A program made the translations under genes and the position numbers. A stretch of 64,000 bases of DNA, taken from Lucinisca nassula (lineage: Eukaryota; Mollusca; Bivalvia; Lucinida; Lucinidae). The notes beneath the pieces were generated by a model. That model saw nothing but the letters and a program-made list of their open reading frames with translations, was not told the origin of the DNA and made no database searches. Position 1 is the stretch's first letter; each line of letters starts with the position of its first letter. Where the stretch lies: the NCBI GenBank assembly GCA_963580285.1, contig OY757025.1, positions 117,989,900-118,053,899 on the forward strand, in the 5' to 3' direction. This document shows, in pieces, positions 42,454 to 52,763 of this stretch.

Positions 42454-43917
42454 CCGTATTCGGGTGTGTATTACCCGCATTTGCGTACTACCCGCACCCC
42501 CTTTTTTGCCAAAATCTGGGGGAAAACTGTTATTCTGTTGTATTACCCGCATGGAACATGTGCTGAAATTTTGGTGGATGCGTAAGTGAGAAAAAGTAAG
42601 AATTTGGCCAGTTTTTGTAACACACAACGGAACGCGCGATCGTCTTCAAAAGGCGGGAAAATGCACGTGCGTGCGAGTATCACCAGAAAGCTTGTGTTTT
42701 GCATTAAAATGTTGAAAAAAACTTTACCTGTTCACAATTTTTATTTATTTATTAATCCTCATATGCCCGCGGCCCTTTTTGGGACATCGGCAAACAGTGC
42801 AGTCCCAGATCAGACACCTAAGAAAGACGCTGCATGCGTTTCTTTTTTTTGGGACATCGGCAAACAGTGCAGTCCCAGATCAGACACCTAAGAAAGACGC
42901 TGCATGCGTTTCTTTTTTTTGGGACATCGGCAAACAGTGCAGTCCCAGATCAGACACCTAAGAAAGACGCTGCATGCGTTTCTTTTTTTTGGGACATCGG
43001 CAAACAGTGCAGTCCCAGATCAGACACCTCAGAAAGCCGCCGCAGATGTCTGATTTGGATTTACACTGTTTATTGATTTATAACGGTTCAATTATGACAC
43101 TATTCTTAATCCCTGTCATATAATTGCCACCCTGCAGTGCGTGTCGATAAGGTGTGAAAATATGGTCAAGTTATGTCTCTAATTAGCGTTTATTCCCCTA
43201 TCTTAAAATTTAATCCGCAATCAGTGTGAAAATTATTTAATTGCTCCTAAGACGAGTTGCGACGACTATTCTACTATCTCATGAATGGTTATGTTTTGGC
43301 GCCAAATAGTAGACGCTTGGCGAGAAAAGTTGAACTCTTTAATATGTGTTAACACATTTGTATGCGGTTGTTTGATATTGACACGGAGCTTACGGGCAGC
43401 GCAGTTTTCCACAACCGTTTTGCTATCGAGAATTTTTTACCGTTTCCAAACATTTTTATGAGAGAGCTACGCCCCATTAAGATAAAACAATAGACACGTG
43501 TGGGGTTGCCGGGGTCCGATGACGTCATTTACCGATCGCGTGTAGAAAAAAAACTGTAGAGGTGATTTGTGGGCGGCAGTTTGGATGCCGGAAAACTTTG
43601 ATGTTCGCATTGAACTTGCTTGTTTATTTTGTTTAAAATCAGAGTTTTAGGATTAATACTCACAAAATCGGGCTTGCTAGTAAAGTAATGGAGATTGTTA
43701 TATTACTCATGTGTAAGTAAAATTGAGTGGACAATTAAACGTTATTTATGTCGGGAATCGTAAAAGGATAGAGCATAACAATGAGATACATCGTATTTTC
43801 AGCTGACAAAGTAAAAATAAAATGGTCCAAAAATAATTTGGGCGGATTACCCGCACCCTAAACTTAGGCCTGTAATTTGAGGGAAAAAAACTGCGGGTAA
43901 TACACGCCCGAATACGG
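42454..43917. mobile_element. 1.46-kb TA-flanked element inserted in the hAT-like MITE
   Basis: CCGTATTCGGGTGTGTATTA at the left and its complement at the right (one mismatch in about 26), TA on both sides. The intact copy of the host MITE reads AATCGCTAAGGTTTTT at the site. Interior 43105-43340 matches 23660-23960 in reverse. GTATTACCCGCA recurs near both ends. No transposase. Confidence 0.8.
42781..43055. repeat. Exact 70-bp tandem repeat, four units
   Basis: GGGACATCGGCAAACAGTGC starts units at 42781, 42851, 42921 and 42991. The first three are identical; the fourth diverges after CAGACACCT and continues into the second arm of the shared palindrome (TCTGATTTGG...CACTGTTTA). The unit includes only one arm of the palindrome plus a T8-10 run. 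The repeated open frame is an artefact. Confidence 0.9.
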
Positions 43918-44451
43918 TAGGTTTTTGTCATTATTTTACCTGTCTGGCTTTCCGTCTGAGCATGACTCTTACCATATGTTTCACTTTACCATATGTATAT
44001 TTGAACAGACATGCCTGAGCAAACAGTGTAGACCCAGATGAGACGCCGCATAATGCGGCATCTCATCAGGGTCTGCACTGTTTGCCACTCATCCAGCTAT
44101 TTTAGGCATAACTTTGGGTAGTAAATTGTACCTATCAAGTAATCGATTAAAAGCAAATCAGAAATGATAATCATTTTTGTGGAATTTATCAATCGATTAA
44201 TATACGATTAATCGTGTCAGCCTTTGTTGTCGTGTAGTAAGTGTTTGTTTGGAGTTTAACGGCATAGTCAATACTATGTAGGTCATAATGAGCCAGTCAG
44301 TTTACCTTACCTCACTTTTCCTCAGCATGCTTCTATGTAAGCAGTTAATCAGTTCAGCACATATATTTCGCCAGAAACTGACAACTGCCCTTCTCGAAGA
44401 GGTGACAGAATGACCATATAAAAGATTTCTGGATCAATCTGAAGGCCCCCG

Positions 44452-44745
44452 CCCATTAGGGCTTGAAGAAATATATGGGCTACATGATGCTTCCACGCAG
44501 AGCTAAATCCGACCCGCACACGATTACTGGTAAACCGCTTAGAGGATCTAAGCCTGCCCAGGCAAAGCGGTGCGAGTCGGACCGCCCATGCTTATAAACC
44601 CTATTGGTTTCATTGGGCAAAGGGCTTGAGATGTCATTTCATCTCAACGTCGGGTAAAAGTCCCACAAAATTGGAAGCAACGTCTCCAAAATGACCTTTA
44701 CCTTGTTGACAGGGACGTTAAACCTCAAATCAAACAAACACACAA
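44452..44745 (+). mobile_element. SINE-1 copy
   Basis: CCCCCGCCCATTAGGGC to GGGACGTTAAACCTCAAATC plus CAAACACACAAA tail. A 25-28-bp minisatellite (ATACAAAAGATTTCTTGATC) follows at 44765-44845. Confidence 0.75.
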
Positions 44746-44875
44746 ATTGATCAATCTGACCACCATACAAAAGATTTCTTGATCAATCTGACCATACAAA
44801 AGATTTCTTGATCGATCTGACCATACAAAAGATTTCTTGATCAATCTCCACCAAAGAATGCTGCCAGCCCTGGTG

Positions 44876-45122
44876 CCAGAGGTTATGAAACTTTTTTCAT
44901 GCTCAACTCAGATTAGCATGAAATTTGTAACGCTCATAAATATTAAAACACAAACGAAAGAGGCAATTTTCCTGCTCAGATCAGCAGAGAACGTTACATG
45001 TATTTGTCCTGCTCATAAATTTTAAAATGCCAACTATAATTGTTGGCATTTTAAAATTTATAAGCAGCACAAATTTCATGCTCAAGTGTGTTGAGCATGA
45101 AAAAAGTTTTATAACTTCGGGC
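44876..45122. mobile_element. ~247-bp MITE with ~30-bp inverted ends and an inner palindrome
   Basis: Ends CCAGAGGTTATGAAACTTTT and, complemented, CCCGAAGTTATAAAACTTTT, each running on into TTTCATGCTCAA. Inside, 45008-45070 is a hairpin TGCTCATAAATTTTAAAATG ... CATTTTAAAATTTATAAGCA. Confidence 0.7.
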
Positions 45123-45212
45123 CTAGCATGGATCTAATGGTCACTAGTCAGACCGGCATCCAATTGAACCACCAGGCTTGGTCATGTGACCTTTCTTTCC
45201 ATTCTGGCTGAG

Positions 45213-45425
45213 TTAACCCTTGTCCTGCTGACTATTTAAATATGTCACACCCACTACTGATTATCAGCCAATCAGATTACTTGATGCAAATTATTGCAAC
45301 AATTTAATAAACTGGATGGCAAACAATGAAGATCCTGATCAGATGGCTTCTTCAGAAGCCATCTGATCTGGATCTACATTGTTTCAAAGATAAGGCAAAG
45401 CCAGGCTCAGCAGGACAAGGGTTAA
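45213..45425. mobile_element. MITE-A copy, intact ends
   Basis: TTAA both sides; ends CCCTTGTCCTGCTGA / CTCAGCAGGACAAGGG. Palindrome about 45319-45385, tip GATGGCTTC-TTCA-GAAGCCATC. Confidence 0.8.
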
Positions 45426-45614
45426 TGGTGTTATTTTAAGTATCATATTTTCCCTAAGTATTCGGACACCTCATCTCCTTACCATACTTGTTCTAAAATT
45501 TGAACAAGAACAATTTACTTCCCTATGTTGTGTCTAAAAATGGGTGTATGAGTGGCAAACAGTGCAGACCCAGATGAGACGCTGGGTCTGCATTGTTTGC
45601 TCAGGCATGTATAT

Positions 45615-45948
45615 GTGTGTGTGTGTGTGAATTCGGGTTTAACGTCGCTTTCAACAATTTTTCAGTCATATCACGACAGTGTCTGGTTGCGACAGGGAGC
45701 TCAATGTTCACTTTTATAGTGCTGCCTCACTGAAGTATCATGTCCCAGACACATTACATGATACCACACCCAGTCACATTATCCTGACACTGGGTCGACC
45801 AGTCCTAGCTCTACCCCGTAAATCTGAGTGCCAAGCGAGGAGCAGCTAGTACCATTCTTAACGACTTTGGTATGTCGCGGCCCGGGATCGAACCCGTGAC
45901 CTCCCTTCCCTGGAGCGGACACTCTACCAACTGAGCTATGGGGGCCGG
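45615..45948 (-). mobile_element. tRNA-derived SINE with 14-bp target duplication
   Basis: Read on the minus strand: head CCCCCATAGCTCAGTTGG and TAGAGTGTCCGC (A box), then GGTTCGATCCC (B box); body; 3' end GAAAGCGACGTTAAACCCG and a (CA)n tail. Direct repeats TCAGGCATGTATAT at 45601-45614 and 45949-45962 show target-primed retroposition. The 3' end GACGTTAAAC is the same as in SINE-1. Confidence 0.85.
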
Positions 45949-46015
45949 TCAGGCATGTATATATCCAAATACATAGTAAATAGGGTATTTAATAAAAAGA
46001 TAATCAAAGCCATAC

Positions 46016-46061
46016 CTTCAGAAAATAACTGTTAACTTCTTTACTTCCAGGGCTTGTCAAA
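46016..46061 (-). other. FGFRL1: Candidate 5' UTR exon of the receptor gene
   Basis: A 46-nt segment between a good acceptor TTTATTTCAG| and donor CTGAAG|GTATGG, 3.9 kb upstream of the signal-peptide exon, which itself begins with an acceptor and so needs an upstream leader exon. It has no ATG. Assignment rests on position and splice signals. Confidence 0.4.
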
Positions 46062-46199
46062 CTGAAATAAAATATATTTATAAGTAATTAAAACGAAATA
46101 AAATATTTTTATACAATGATTAAACTGTCACATGAAATAAGTTGCAGAGGCAATAGTGGAGGGAATAAAATCAAAGCGCCAAAAGGCACTGAAATGACA

Positions 46200-47300
46200 G
46201 ATTCTGTGAAAAACCAGTGCTTCAGCTGAAGTGCACGACCCGCCGGATGCTTTTAGCTTTATGAGTGTAACCATATATGGGTATGGCGGCCATTTTGGTC
46301 ATGTGACCTGGACCTAAAACGGCTCCCCCAATAAATGCGCCTTATCGTAAGGAGCAAAATATATCTTATACTTTAGTACTGTATTCTGAATGGTTTGCAG
46401 GATAAAATGCATTCTCACTTTTCCAATACATACAAAAGCATATGTGTCAAAGTTTGACCTAGGCACAAAGAAGGTCAAGGTCAACCCAGGGTCACCATTT
46501 TAGCAATTTATGATGGGCCTACGTCCCAGATGCTATTTATCAAGGTTCGTGGAAATCTGCCCAGTGGTTCTGGAGAAAACTATTTTTTGAAGGGTTTTTA
46601 CCATATATGGCTTGGTGGACATTTTGGTCATGTGACCTGGACCCCATGAGCAAATTTTGGTTTCCCCCATCCCATAGAGGCCCCATATGAAATTTGACTT
46701 CAATCGGCCCAACAGTTTCCGAGGAGAAGCGGTTCGAAAATTTTCACATTTTTCGCCTCGGCGAGGCTATACAAAATGGCATGTAATACTTCGCAAATTC
46801 ATTGGTTAGGGCTCATTGATATCTATCAGTATGCCAAAAATTGTTTAAATATTCCAAGCGGTTAAGTCACTATCACCAATTTTTACAAACGGGTTACGGA
46901 CGGACAGACAGACAGACCATATATGGCTTGGCGGCCATTTTCGTCATGTGACCTGGACCCCATGAGCAAATTTTGGTTTCCCCCATCCCATAGAGGCTTC
47001 ATATGAAATTTGACTTCAATCGGCCCAACGGTTTCCGAGGAGAAGCAGTTCGAAAATTTTCACATTTTTCGCCTCGGCGAGGCTATACTAAATGGAATGT
47101 AATATTTCGCAAATTCATTGGTTAGATCTCATTGATATCTTTCAGTATGAGAAAAATTGTTTAAATATTCCAAGCGGTTAAGTCACTATCACCAATTTTC
47201 ACAAACGGGTTACGGACGGACAGACAGACTGACAGAATGACACGGTGTTTTTAGGGCCCTCTTAGAAAATCAACCGACTTCAGTCGGTCCCTTTTCTGCG
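46200..47300. mobile_element. Pearl-like element: 317-bp unit repeated, microsatellite tail, terminal hairpin
   Basis: Units start CCATATATGG at 46601 and 46918, with a diverged start near 46272. Landmarks: GTCATGTGACCTGGACC, TTCGCCTCGGCGAGGCTATAC (itself a dyad). Each unit ends ACGGACGGACAGACAGAC. Closing hairpin ACCGACTTCAGTCGGT at about 47269-47284; opening hairpin CTTCAGCTGAAG near 46221. Confidence 0.7.
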
Positions 47301-47459
47301 GGCCGTGCAATTCAGATTTACTTTCTTAAGTGATAAGGACAATGGCGCTGGAGTGCTGATTTTTAGTTTGGTTCACAAAACTGAGGTGAATCGGCTGTTA
47401 AACACTTTCATCTTCATTTTACTTGGACATTATAAATAAAACAACATGCAAAGGACTAC

Positions 47460-47574
47460 CCAGCAGGCACACGTCGCTAGGGCAATGTCAAATCAACGTC
47501 GATGCAACGTCATGACGTTGCACCGACGTTGATGTGACGTCACAATTACGTCATGTGCCTGCTGAGATAGTTGC
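47460..47574. mobile_element. Short palindromic element, CAGCAGGCACA ends
   Basis: CAGCAGGCACACGTCGC and GACGTAATTGTGACGTC...CAGCAGGCACATGACG (complement) frame nested AACGTC / GACGTT units; centre CAACGTCATGACGTTG. Confidence 0.7.
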
Positions 47575-48928
47575 CAGTTTTATGACAACACATAGCCGCA
47601 ACTTTCTTGTAAAAGCTTACACTTGTTGACTGAGGTGTGTTTCGCGGCTTAGTCAAGAACCTGCCTTATGTCGTGCGCTACAATAAAGGAAAACACTTTT
47701 TGTGCGATGTTTGAAGTTTTGCGGCATGTGACTAATTATTTATCACAACATTGTGCTTACATATTCAGTTATTTAGACCTATACAACAGAATTGGACAGT
47801 GATAACTGTTAGGAGTTTATTATTGCTGGCTTGCCGTACGGTGAAGTTTCTAGCGTCACGTACTTCGCATTTAATTAGGTCATGTAAGTGTTATGAGTCT
47901 GTACCCTTTCAGCCCTTTATAGCCAAGTACAGATACCTACAGATGCAAACAGTGTAGAACCTGGTGAGATGGCTCATAATGATACACCGCATTCGGTTCT
48001 ACATGGTTTGACATGCTATTGACGACTATTGACTAGACACCCGATTTACATGTGTAGAATGGACGCGTACAAATTCAGTGACTGAAGAGTGAACCGGAGA
48101 AACTCGTGGGTTGAAGGGGTAAAATCTTAACCTGGCCTGTAACTGTTGTGTGCGGGTCAGGACCAGACAAAGCGGCTTGGCCGATAATCAAAAGTTAAAT
48201 ACAGCTTATTATACGGTGTATTTTCTTTATTTTTCAAAGTTTATCTAGATACTTAAAAGGTGTGCACTGATTGTAGCTCTATACATATTTTTTTTTCTTT
48301 TCTAAAAATATACAAAGGTACTTTAATGGCGTATTGATACAAATATAATTAATCATAACCCATTTTGTACTGAATGTAATATTATCACTTATCTGTCGAA
48401 ATCCCGGTTCAAAATTAAGGGGCGTCAGCTAGAAATATAGGAATTAATTTAGGAAAAAAATGGGCTAACTTTCGACAACAGTGAAGCCCGCAGTGAAGGC
48501 CGTGGTTAGACGCCGCCTCCAAGATTCGCCAATGACCCATTATGCGGTCGTCTGTATAAAATGGAAACTTTCCTTATGCATATTCAATTCACTTTTCTTG
48601 TTTTGTTTGTAATTTAAGAAAGATCATTTTTTTTTGTATTTTGATTACAAATGAAACAAAACATGTAATCAAAATGCGGAAATAATGCCATGAGAAATTA
48701 GTTTTGAGACAGCGAGCATGAAAAGTCAACAAACAACGGACTATCTGCGCGGAGTCATGTTTCAAAAGTAGTGGAAGCCGGAAGTTCGGACGTTAAAATT
48801 GTAAACATGCAGCACGACGAAGAATGACAGAAAGAAAATCTGTCATTAATCATACATGGTCTATAAACCTAGGCTGATTCATACTACACTCAGCTTCTCA
48901 GATAAATACAGACCATCATAATCTAATT
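47575..48928. other. No gene seen; possible upstream region of the receptor gene
   Basis: Few repeats: one shared-palindrome relic at 47944-48010 (tip lost) and a MITE-B relic near 48355-48440. If the 46-nt exon is real, a promoter could lie here on the minus strand, but I see no TATA box or CpG-rich block that I would call one. Confidence 0.35.
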
Positions 48929-49167
48929 ACTAAACCCATTTTGTTCTGATGGGATTCTTTTGCCTTAGACATAGCGCTAGTCCATTTCAAAATTTAGGGG
49001 AGTCAGGCTATGTTATCTTCAAATTTTTTTTTTGAAAATGGCTGAACTTTTCTGCAAACAGTGTGAGCCCCAATCAGACGACACACTGACTCTGTGCGGC
49101 GTCTGATCTGGGTGTGAACTGTTTGCCAGTATACCTTTTTTGGGGTTTCCCCATATAAAATGAGTAA
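48929..49167. mobile_element. MITE-B copy
   Basis: CTAAACCCATTTTGTTCTG ... CCCATATAAAATGAGTAA; palindrome about 49055-49125 with tip mismatches (AGACGACACAC / TGTGCGGCGTCT). Confidence 0.6.
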
Positions 49168-49274
49168 AAAGTCCTGCAGGGTGTAGTATACACATATCAT
49201 GTACACATAATCATCTTTATGACACTTTTCATTATAACTTGGTTCCATAAACTTAGGTATGTGTAGATAGCATA

Positions 49275-49488
49275 ATAACCCTTGACCTGCTGAATATTTA
49301 TATATGCCACACCCATTACTGATTATCAACCAATCAGTTTGCTTGATGCAAATTATTGCAACAAATTCACAATCTGAATGGCAAACAATGTAGAACCTGA
49401 TCAGATGGCTTCGTCAGAAGCCATCTGATCTGGATCTACATTGTTTGAAAGATAAGGCATATCCGGGATCAGCAGGACAAGGGATAAG
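49275..49488. mobile_element. MITE-A copy
   Basis: ATAACCCTTGACCTGCTGAA ... ATCAGCAGGACAAGGGATAA; TTAA decayed to ATAA on both sides in the same way. Palindrome 49380-49446, tip GATGGCTTC-GTCA-GAAGCCATC. Confidence 0.7.
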
Positions 49489-49489
49489 A

Positions 49490-49960
49490 TTGATTCCTGT
49501 TCTGCTGAATACATTAGTTAAGCCACACCCATTTTTGTTAGTATCAGCTAATCAACTTACATGATTATTATAACAATGTATTCATTCAAATTTGCAAACT
49601 GAATAACAAACAGGGAAGATCCTGATCAGATGGCTTCTTCAGAAGCTGGATCTATACTGTTTTCCAAAAATAGGGGCTGTCACGTTAGCGGATAATGTAT
49701 TACAGATATGTGAGACAGCTGTATTATGAGCATAAAGCAAGCTGCAGCTGTTCTGGACACTCCGGCTTCTCCTGCTGAATAAATTGATTTTGCATCAACC
49801 ACGAAGTCTAATGACTAGCAACCAATCAAATTACTTGATGCAATGCATTCATTCAAATTCACAAACTGAATGACGAAGAGTGTAGTTCCAGATCAGATGA
49901 CTTCCTCTCTGTTTGCAAAAGTGGGGGTTATTGAGATCAGCAGGACATAGGGCCAAAGCA
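49490..49960. mobile_element. Two decayed MITE-A copies
   Basis: 49490-49700 and 49760-49955: CTGTTCTGCTGAATACATTAG and CTTCTCCTGCTGAATAAATTG left ends, GCCACACCCATTT arm, palindromes that have lost their apical stems. Confidence 0.5.
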
Positions 49961-49962
49961 TG

Positions 49963-50233
49963 TATAGTAGTCGCAGTTAAGATTGACTAGGCGGAGCTAT
50001 TCAGGTGTTGTCAATATATGTCAAATTCGCTGAGTCCACTAGAAGATTCGGTAGAGTGCCTTTCGCACGCTTTCCACAAGCGGACAAAATGGTTATATAC
50101 GCCACAGCTGTGCTTGTGCTACAGTTGAATTCACACAATCGGGTGACTTGGTTTACCTTTTTGTCAATGGAATATTCCTAAGGTAGGTACAAACGATAGC
50201 TCCGCCTAGTCAATCTTATCTGCGACTACTATA
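49963..50233. mobile_element. 271-bp MITE with 36-bp inverted ends
   Basis: TATAGTAGTCGCAGTTAAGA ... GGCGGAGCTAT at the left and its complement at the right (one mismatch). Probable TA duplication (TA|TAGTAG). Interior unique, no palindrome of the common type. Confidence 0.85.
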
Positions 50234-50539
50234 CCATGCACATAAATGTGGACTGCAGTGCAACGCTAGTGGACAAAAACCTTCATTCTTCCTACTGTTA
50301 TACACTATAACAATCCCGTTATATCAGAAAAAAGATTTTTTGCGGAATTTATATATAATTTTCAATTTCTGTGGAAAAAGAGGTTTGAAGAACTCTCATA
50401 TTTTCAAATTTTAGATAAAATTTAAAGAAACTTTATTCAAAACTCAGGCACCCAGGCCAAAATGAGGCATCTTGGGCCACTGGACTGATGGATAGAAAGT
50501 ATTCCCCATAGACAGGGGGAGGGGATTTCTAGAGCATTA

Positions 50540-50825
50540 TACAGCCCCCACCGACCAGGCTTGAAGAAATAGATTGGCTGCATGATGCTTCCACACAGAG
50601 CTGAAACTGACCGCTCATGACTACTGGTAAACCGCTTAGATGATCTAAACCTGCCCAGGCAAATCGGTGCATGCTTATAAACCCTATTGGTTTCATTGGG
50701 CGACAGGGCTTGTGATGTCATTTCATCTCAATGTCGGGTAAAAGTGCCACAAAATTGGAAGCAACATCTCCAAAATGACCTACACAGTGTTGACGGGGAC
50801 GTTAAACCACTAATCAAACAAAACC
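50540..50825 (+). mobile_element. SINE-1 copy
   Basis: CAGCCCCCACCGACCAGGC to GGGGACGTTAAACCACTAATC and AAACAAAACC. Confidence 0.7.
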
Positions 50826-51098
50826 TCATTAAGGCCAGGCACATCACAGTCAATCTTACTCCCTTATACTTTTTCAACATAACAATAATGTCCAATAAAA
50901 CGAGTTAAGCCTTAAAACATTGATCACTACATCGCAGATGACATTTTGTTATATTGCACTGACAATAGCTCTGTAAATTTAATGTTAGCATTCTGCTAGC
51001 AGAGCAGTTGATTTACATTTTTCTCTGAAAAACATAGAAAGAAAAAAAAAAGTAAATTTCTTCTGCCAGTCATAACTGGTGCTGTAAGTCATGATGTT

Positions 51099-51328
51099 TT
51101 AACTCATTTTGTACTGAACTCCATCTTATATACTGCAAGAATCCATTTCAAAATTAAGGGGTGTCAGGTCGTGTTATTTTTTAAATTTATTAAGAATATG
51201 GCTGAATTTTTTTGAAAAAGTGTAGACCCTGATCAGACGCCCCATTCTGCAGCGTCTGATCTGCCCGGGTCTGCACTGTTTGCCAGAATCCCGTTAAGGG
51301 GTTTGTTTCCCTGTACAAAATGAGTTAA
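51099..51328. mobile_element. MITE-B copy
   Basis: TTAACTCATTTTGTACTG ... CTGTACAAAATGAGTTAA, an inverted pair of about 17 bp within TTAA. Palindrome about 51215-51290 with a tip CAGACGCC / CAGCGTCTG. Confidence 0.75.
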
Positions 51329-51511
51329 ATACAGGTTACACAAAAGATGTCAAAACCCGTAAACAATTTAATTTCAGTGTTACACACAATGGCTCACCTG
51401 AAATCACTGCTATATCCATCCCAATGAATGAATGAAATATTTGTAATCAATATGCAACATCACTGATGAAACGGATATTTGATTGGCAGGGATGATAAGC
51501 TCTACTGACCC

Positions 51512-51955
51512 TTAACCCATTTTGTACTGGTGGACCCTTCCATTTCTCTAGTCCATTTTTCCTATAAGGGGTGTGAGGCCTATTTTTTTGTTTTAATTCT
51601 ATTTTTAACGGAAAATTATGTTAGCAAATAGTGCAGGCCCAGATCAGACGCCGCAGAATGCGGCCTCTGATCTGGGCCCGCACTGTTTGCCAAGACACCC
51701 GTTTAGGAGTTTCCCCCCCCCCCCCCCATACAATGGGTTAACCCATTTTGTACAAAATGGAATACTCCGCCTCATCTATTGCACAAGTCCCTTTCAAAAT
51801 TTAGGGTTGTCAGGTTGTGGTTTTTCAAAATTTACTTGGAAAATGGCTGAACAGTGTAGGTCTTGATCAGGCACAGCATTTTGTGGCGTCTAATCTGGCC
51901 TGCACTTTTTTTTCAATTACCCACTTTGGGGTTTCCAGTAGAAAATGGGCTAAAA
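51512..51955. mobile_element. Two MITE-B copies sharing one TTAA
   Basis: 51512-51741 (TTAACCCATTTTGTACTGG ... ATACAATGGGTTAA) and 51738-51955 (TTAACCCATTTTGTACAAAATGG ... TAGAAAATGGGCTAA) abut at a shared TTAA. The first has the palindrome tip CAGACGCCGCA-GAA-TGCGGCCTCTG and a C15-18 run at 51713; the second has a damaged palindrome. Confidence 0.7.
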
Positions 51956-52094
51956 ATATCAACAATCCCCCCTAGCTCTCAATAAGCTCATTGTATTAAG
52001 CTATTTTAGACTGAGCAACTCCAAAATGGGCAAACAGGGCAGACCCAGATCAGACACTGCAGACTGAGGCATTCTGCAGCAGACTAAGATCTGG

Positions 52095-52763
52095 GCCTTC
52101 AACTGTTAGCAAAAAGTTTCCAAACTAGAATTTGTTTTTCTACAAAAACACAGATGTCTCCCCCGTTTTTGACCTCTAAGTATAACCTTGACATTGGAGG
52201 TATTGAGCCGGGTCTTGTGTGCAACACATCATCTAATGAAGATAAACATTTCTGCAAAGTAACTTTAAAAATGTTCATAGAAAAATAAAAAGTTATTGGC
52301 CATACACAAAAAAGCCCTTTTTTACCTTTGACCTCTAAGTATGGCCTTGACCTTTGAGGTACAACACATCGTCTCATGATGGTTAACATTTCTGTCAAGT
52401 AATTTCAAAATCCATCAAAGAATAAAGAAGTTATTGACTGTCCCTTTTTTTTTACCTTTGACCTCTAAGTATGACCTTGACATTGGAGGTATATGGACCT
52501 TGGTCTTGTACATGACTCATGGTCTAATGACGGTGAACATTTCTGCATGGTTACTTTACAAAGTCCATCCATAAATAAAAAAGTTATTGACTGGACACAA
52601 AAAAAAACAAAAAACTTTTTTTACCTCTGACCTCTTAGTATGACCTTGATCTTGGAGATACCGACCTAGGTCTAGCTTGCACCACATCGTCTCATGATGG
52701 TTAACATTTCTGCCATGTAATTTCACAATCTATCCAGGAAAAAGAAAGTTCTTGACTGAACAC
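52095..52763. repeat. ~158-bp tandem array, left part
   Basis: Unit: TTTGACCTCTAAGTATGACC, TTGACCTTTGAGGTA, ACATCGTCTCATGATGGTTAAC, AAGTTATTGAC, AAAAAAGGCCCC-type junction. About four units here. The array resumes at 57868, after the inserted element 52764-57867. Confidence 0.75.

Larger units (their letters stand above)
42373..44225. mobile_element. hAT-like MITE, second copy, itself interrupted
   Basis: Ends TAGGGCTGGCTAATCG / AAAGGCTGACACGATTAATC (complement); 8-bp flanks GTTGTCAT and GTTGTCGT, one mismatch. Without the insert 42454-43917 the body matches 36545-36936. Palindrome near 44019-44086, tip GAGACGCCGCA-TAA-TGCGGCATCTC. Confidence 0.8.
42188..44233. mobile_element. MITE-A copy broken by a nested insertion
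   Basis: TTAACCCTTATCCTTCTGAA, a decayed palindrome (GATGGCTTGAAGAAGCCATT near 42316) and AAATAAGGGTTGTC run up to 42372. Sequence resembling the next MITE-A bases (GTTGTCGTG) resumes at 44226. The hAT-like element 42373-44225 sits between. Confidence 0.55.
4460..46061 (-). other. FGFRL1: FGFRL1-like receptor gene, whole locus
   Basis: The gene model joins seven coding exons and one possible 5' UTR exon on the minus strand. Every junction has a GT donor and an AG acceptor, and phases agree throughout (1/1, 1/1, 0/0, 1/1, 0/0, 1/1), giving 1500 coding nt. Deduced protein: 499 aa; signal peptide 1-25, linker 26-55, Ig domain D2 about 56-145, Ig domain D3 about 150-245, Thr-rich stalk 246-309, Lys-rich stretch about 315-350, acidic and Tyr-rich juxtamembrane part, helix about 458-484, tail 485-499. 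FGFRL1 proteins bind FGF ligands and heparin and lack the tyrosine kinase. Vertebrate forms have three Ig domains; planarian nou-darake is a short relative. Introns of 2-13 kb are filled with transposons. No D1 exon was found in the 13.2-kb first coding intron. Confidence 0.85.

Noticed and set aside
42586..43076. Repeated frames containing LFFGTSANSAVPDQT
   Set aside because: Direct translation of the 70-bp tandem repeat; open only because 70 bp cycles through frames without stops.
45870..45948. Possible tRNA gene (TAGCTCAGTTGG ... GGTTCGATCCC)
   Set aside because: It has promoter boxes but is continuous with a SINE body, a (CA)n tail and a 14-bp target duplication, so it is a SINE head.
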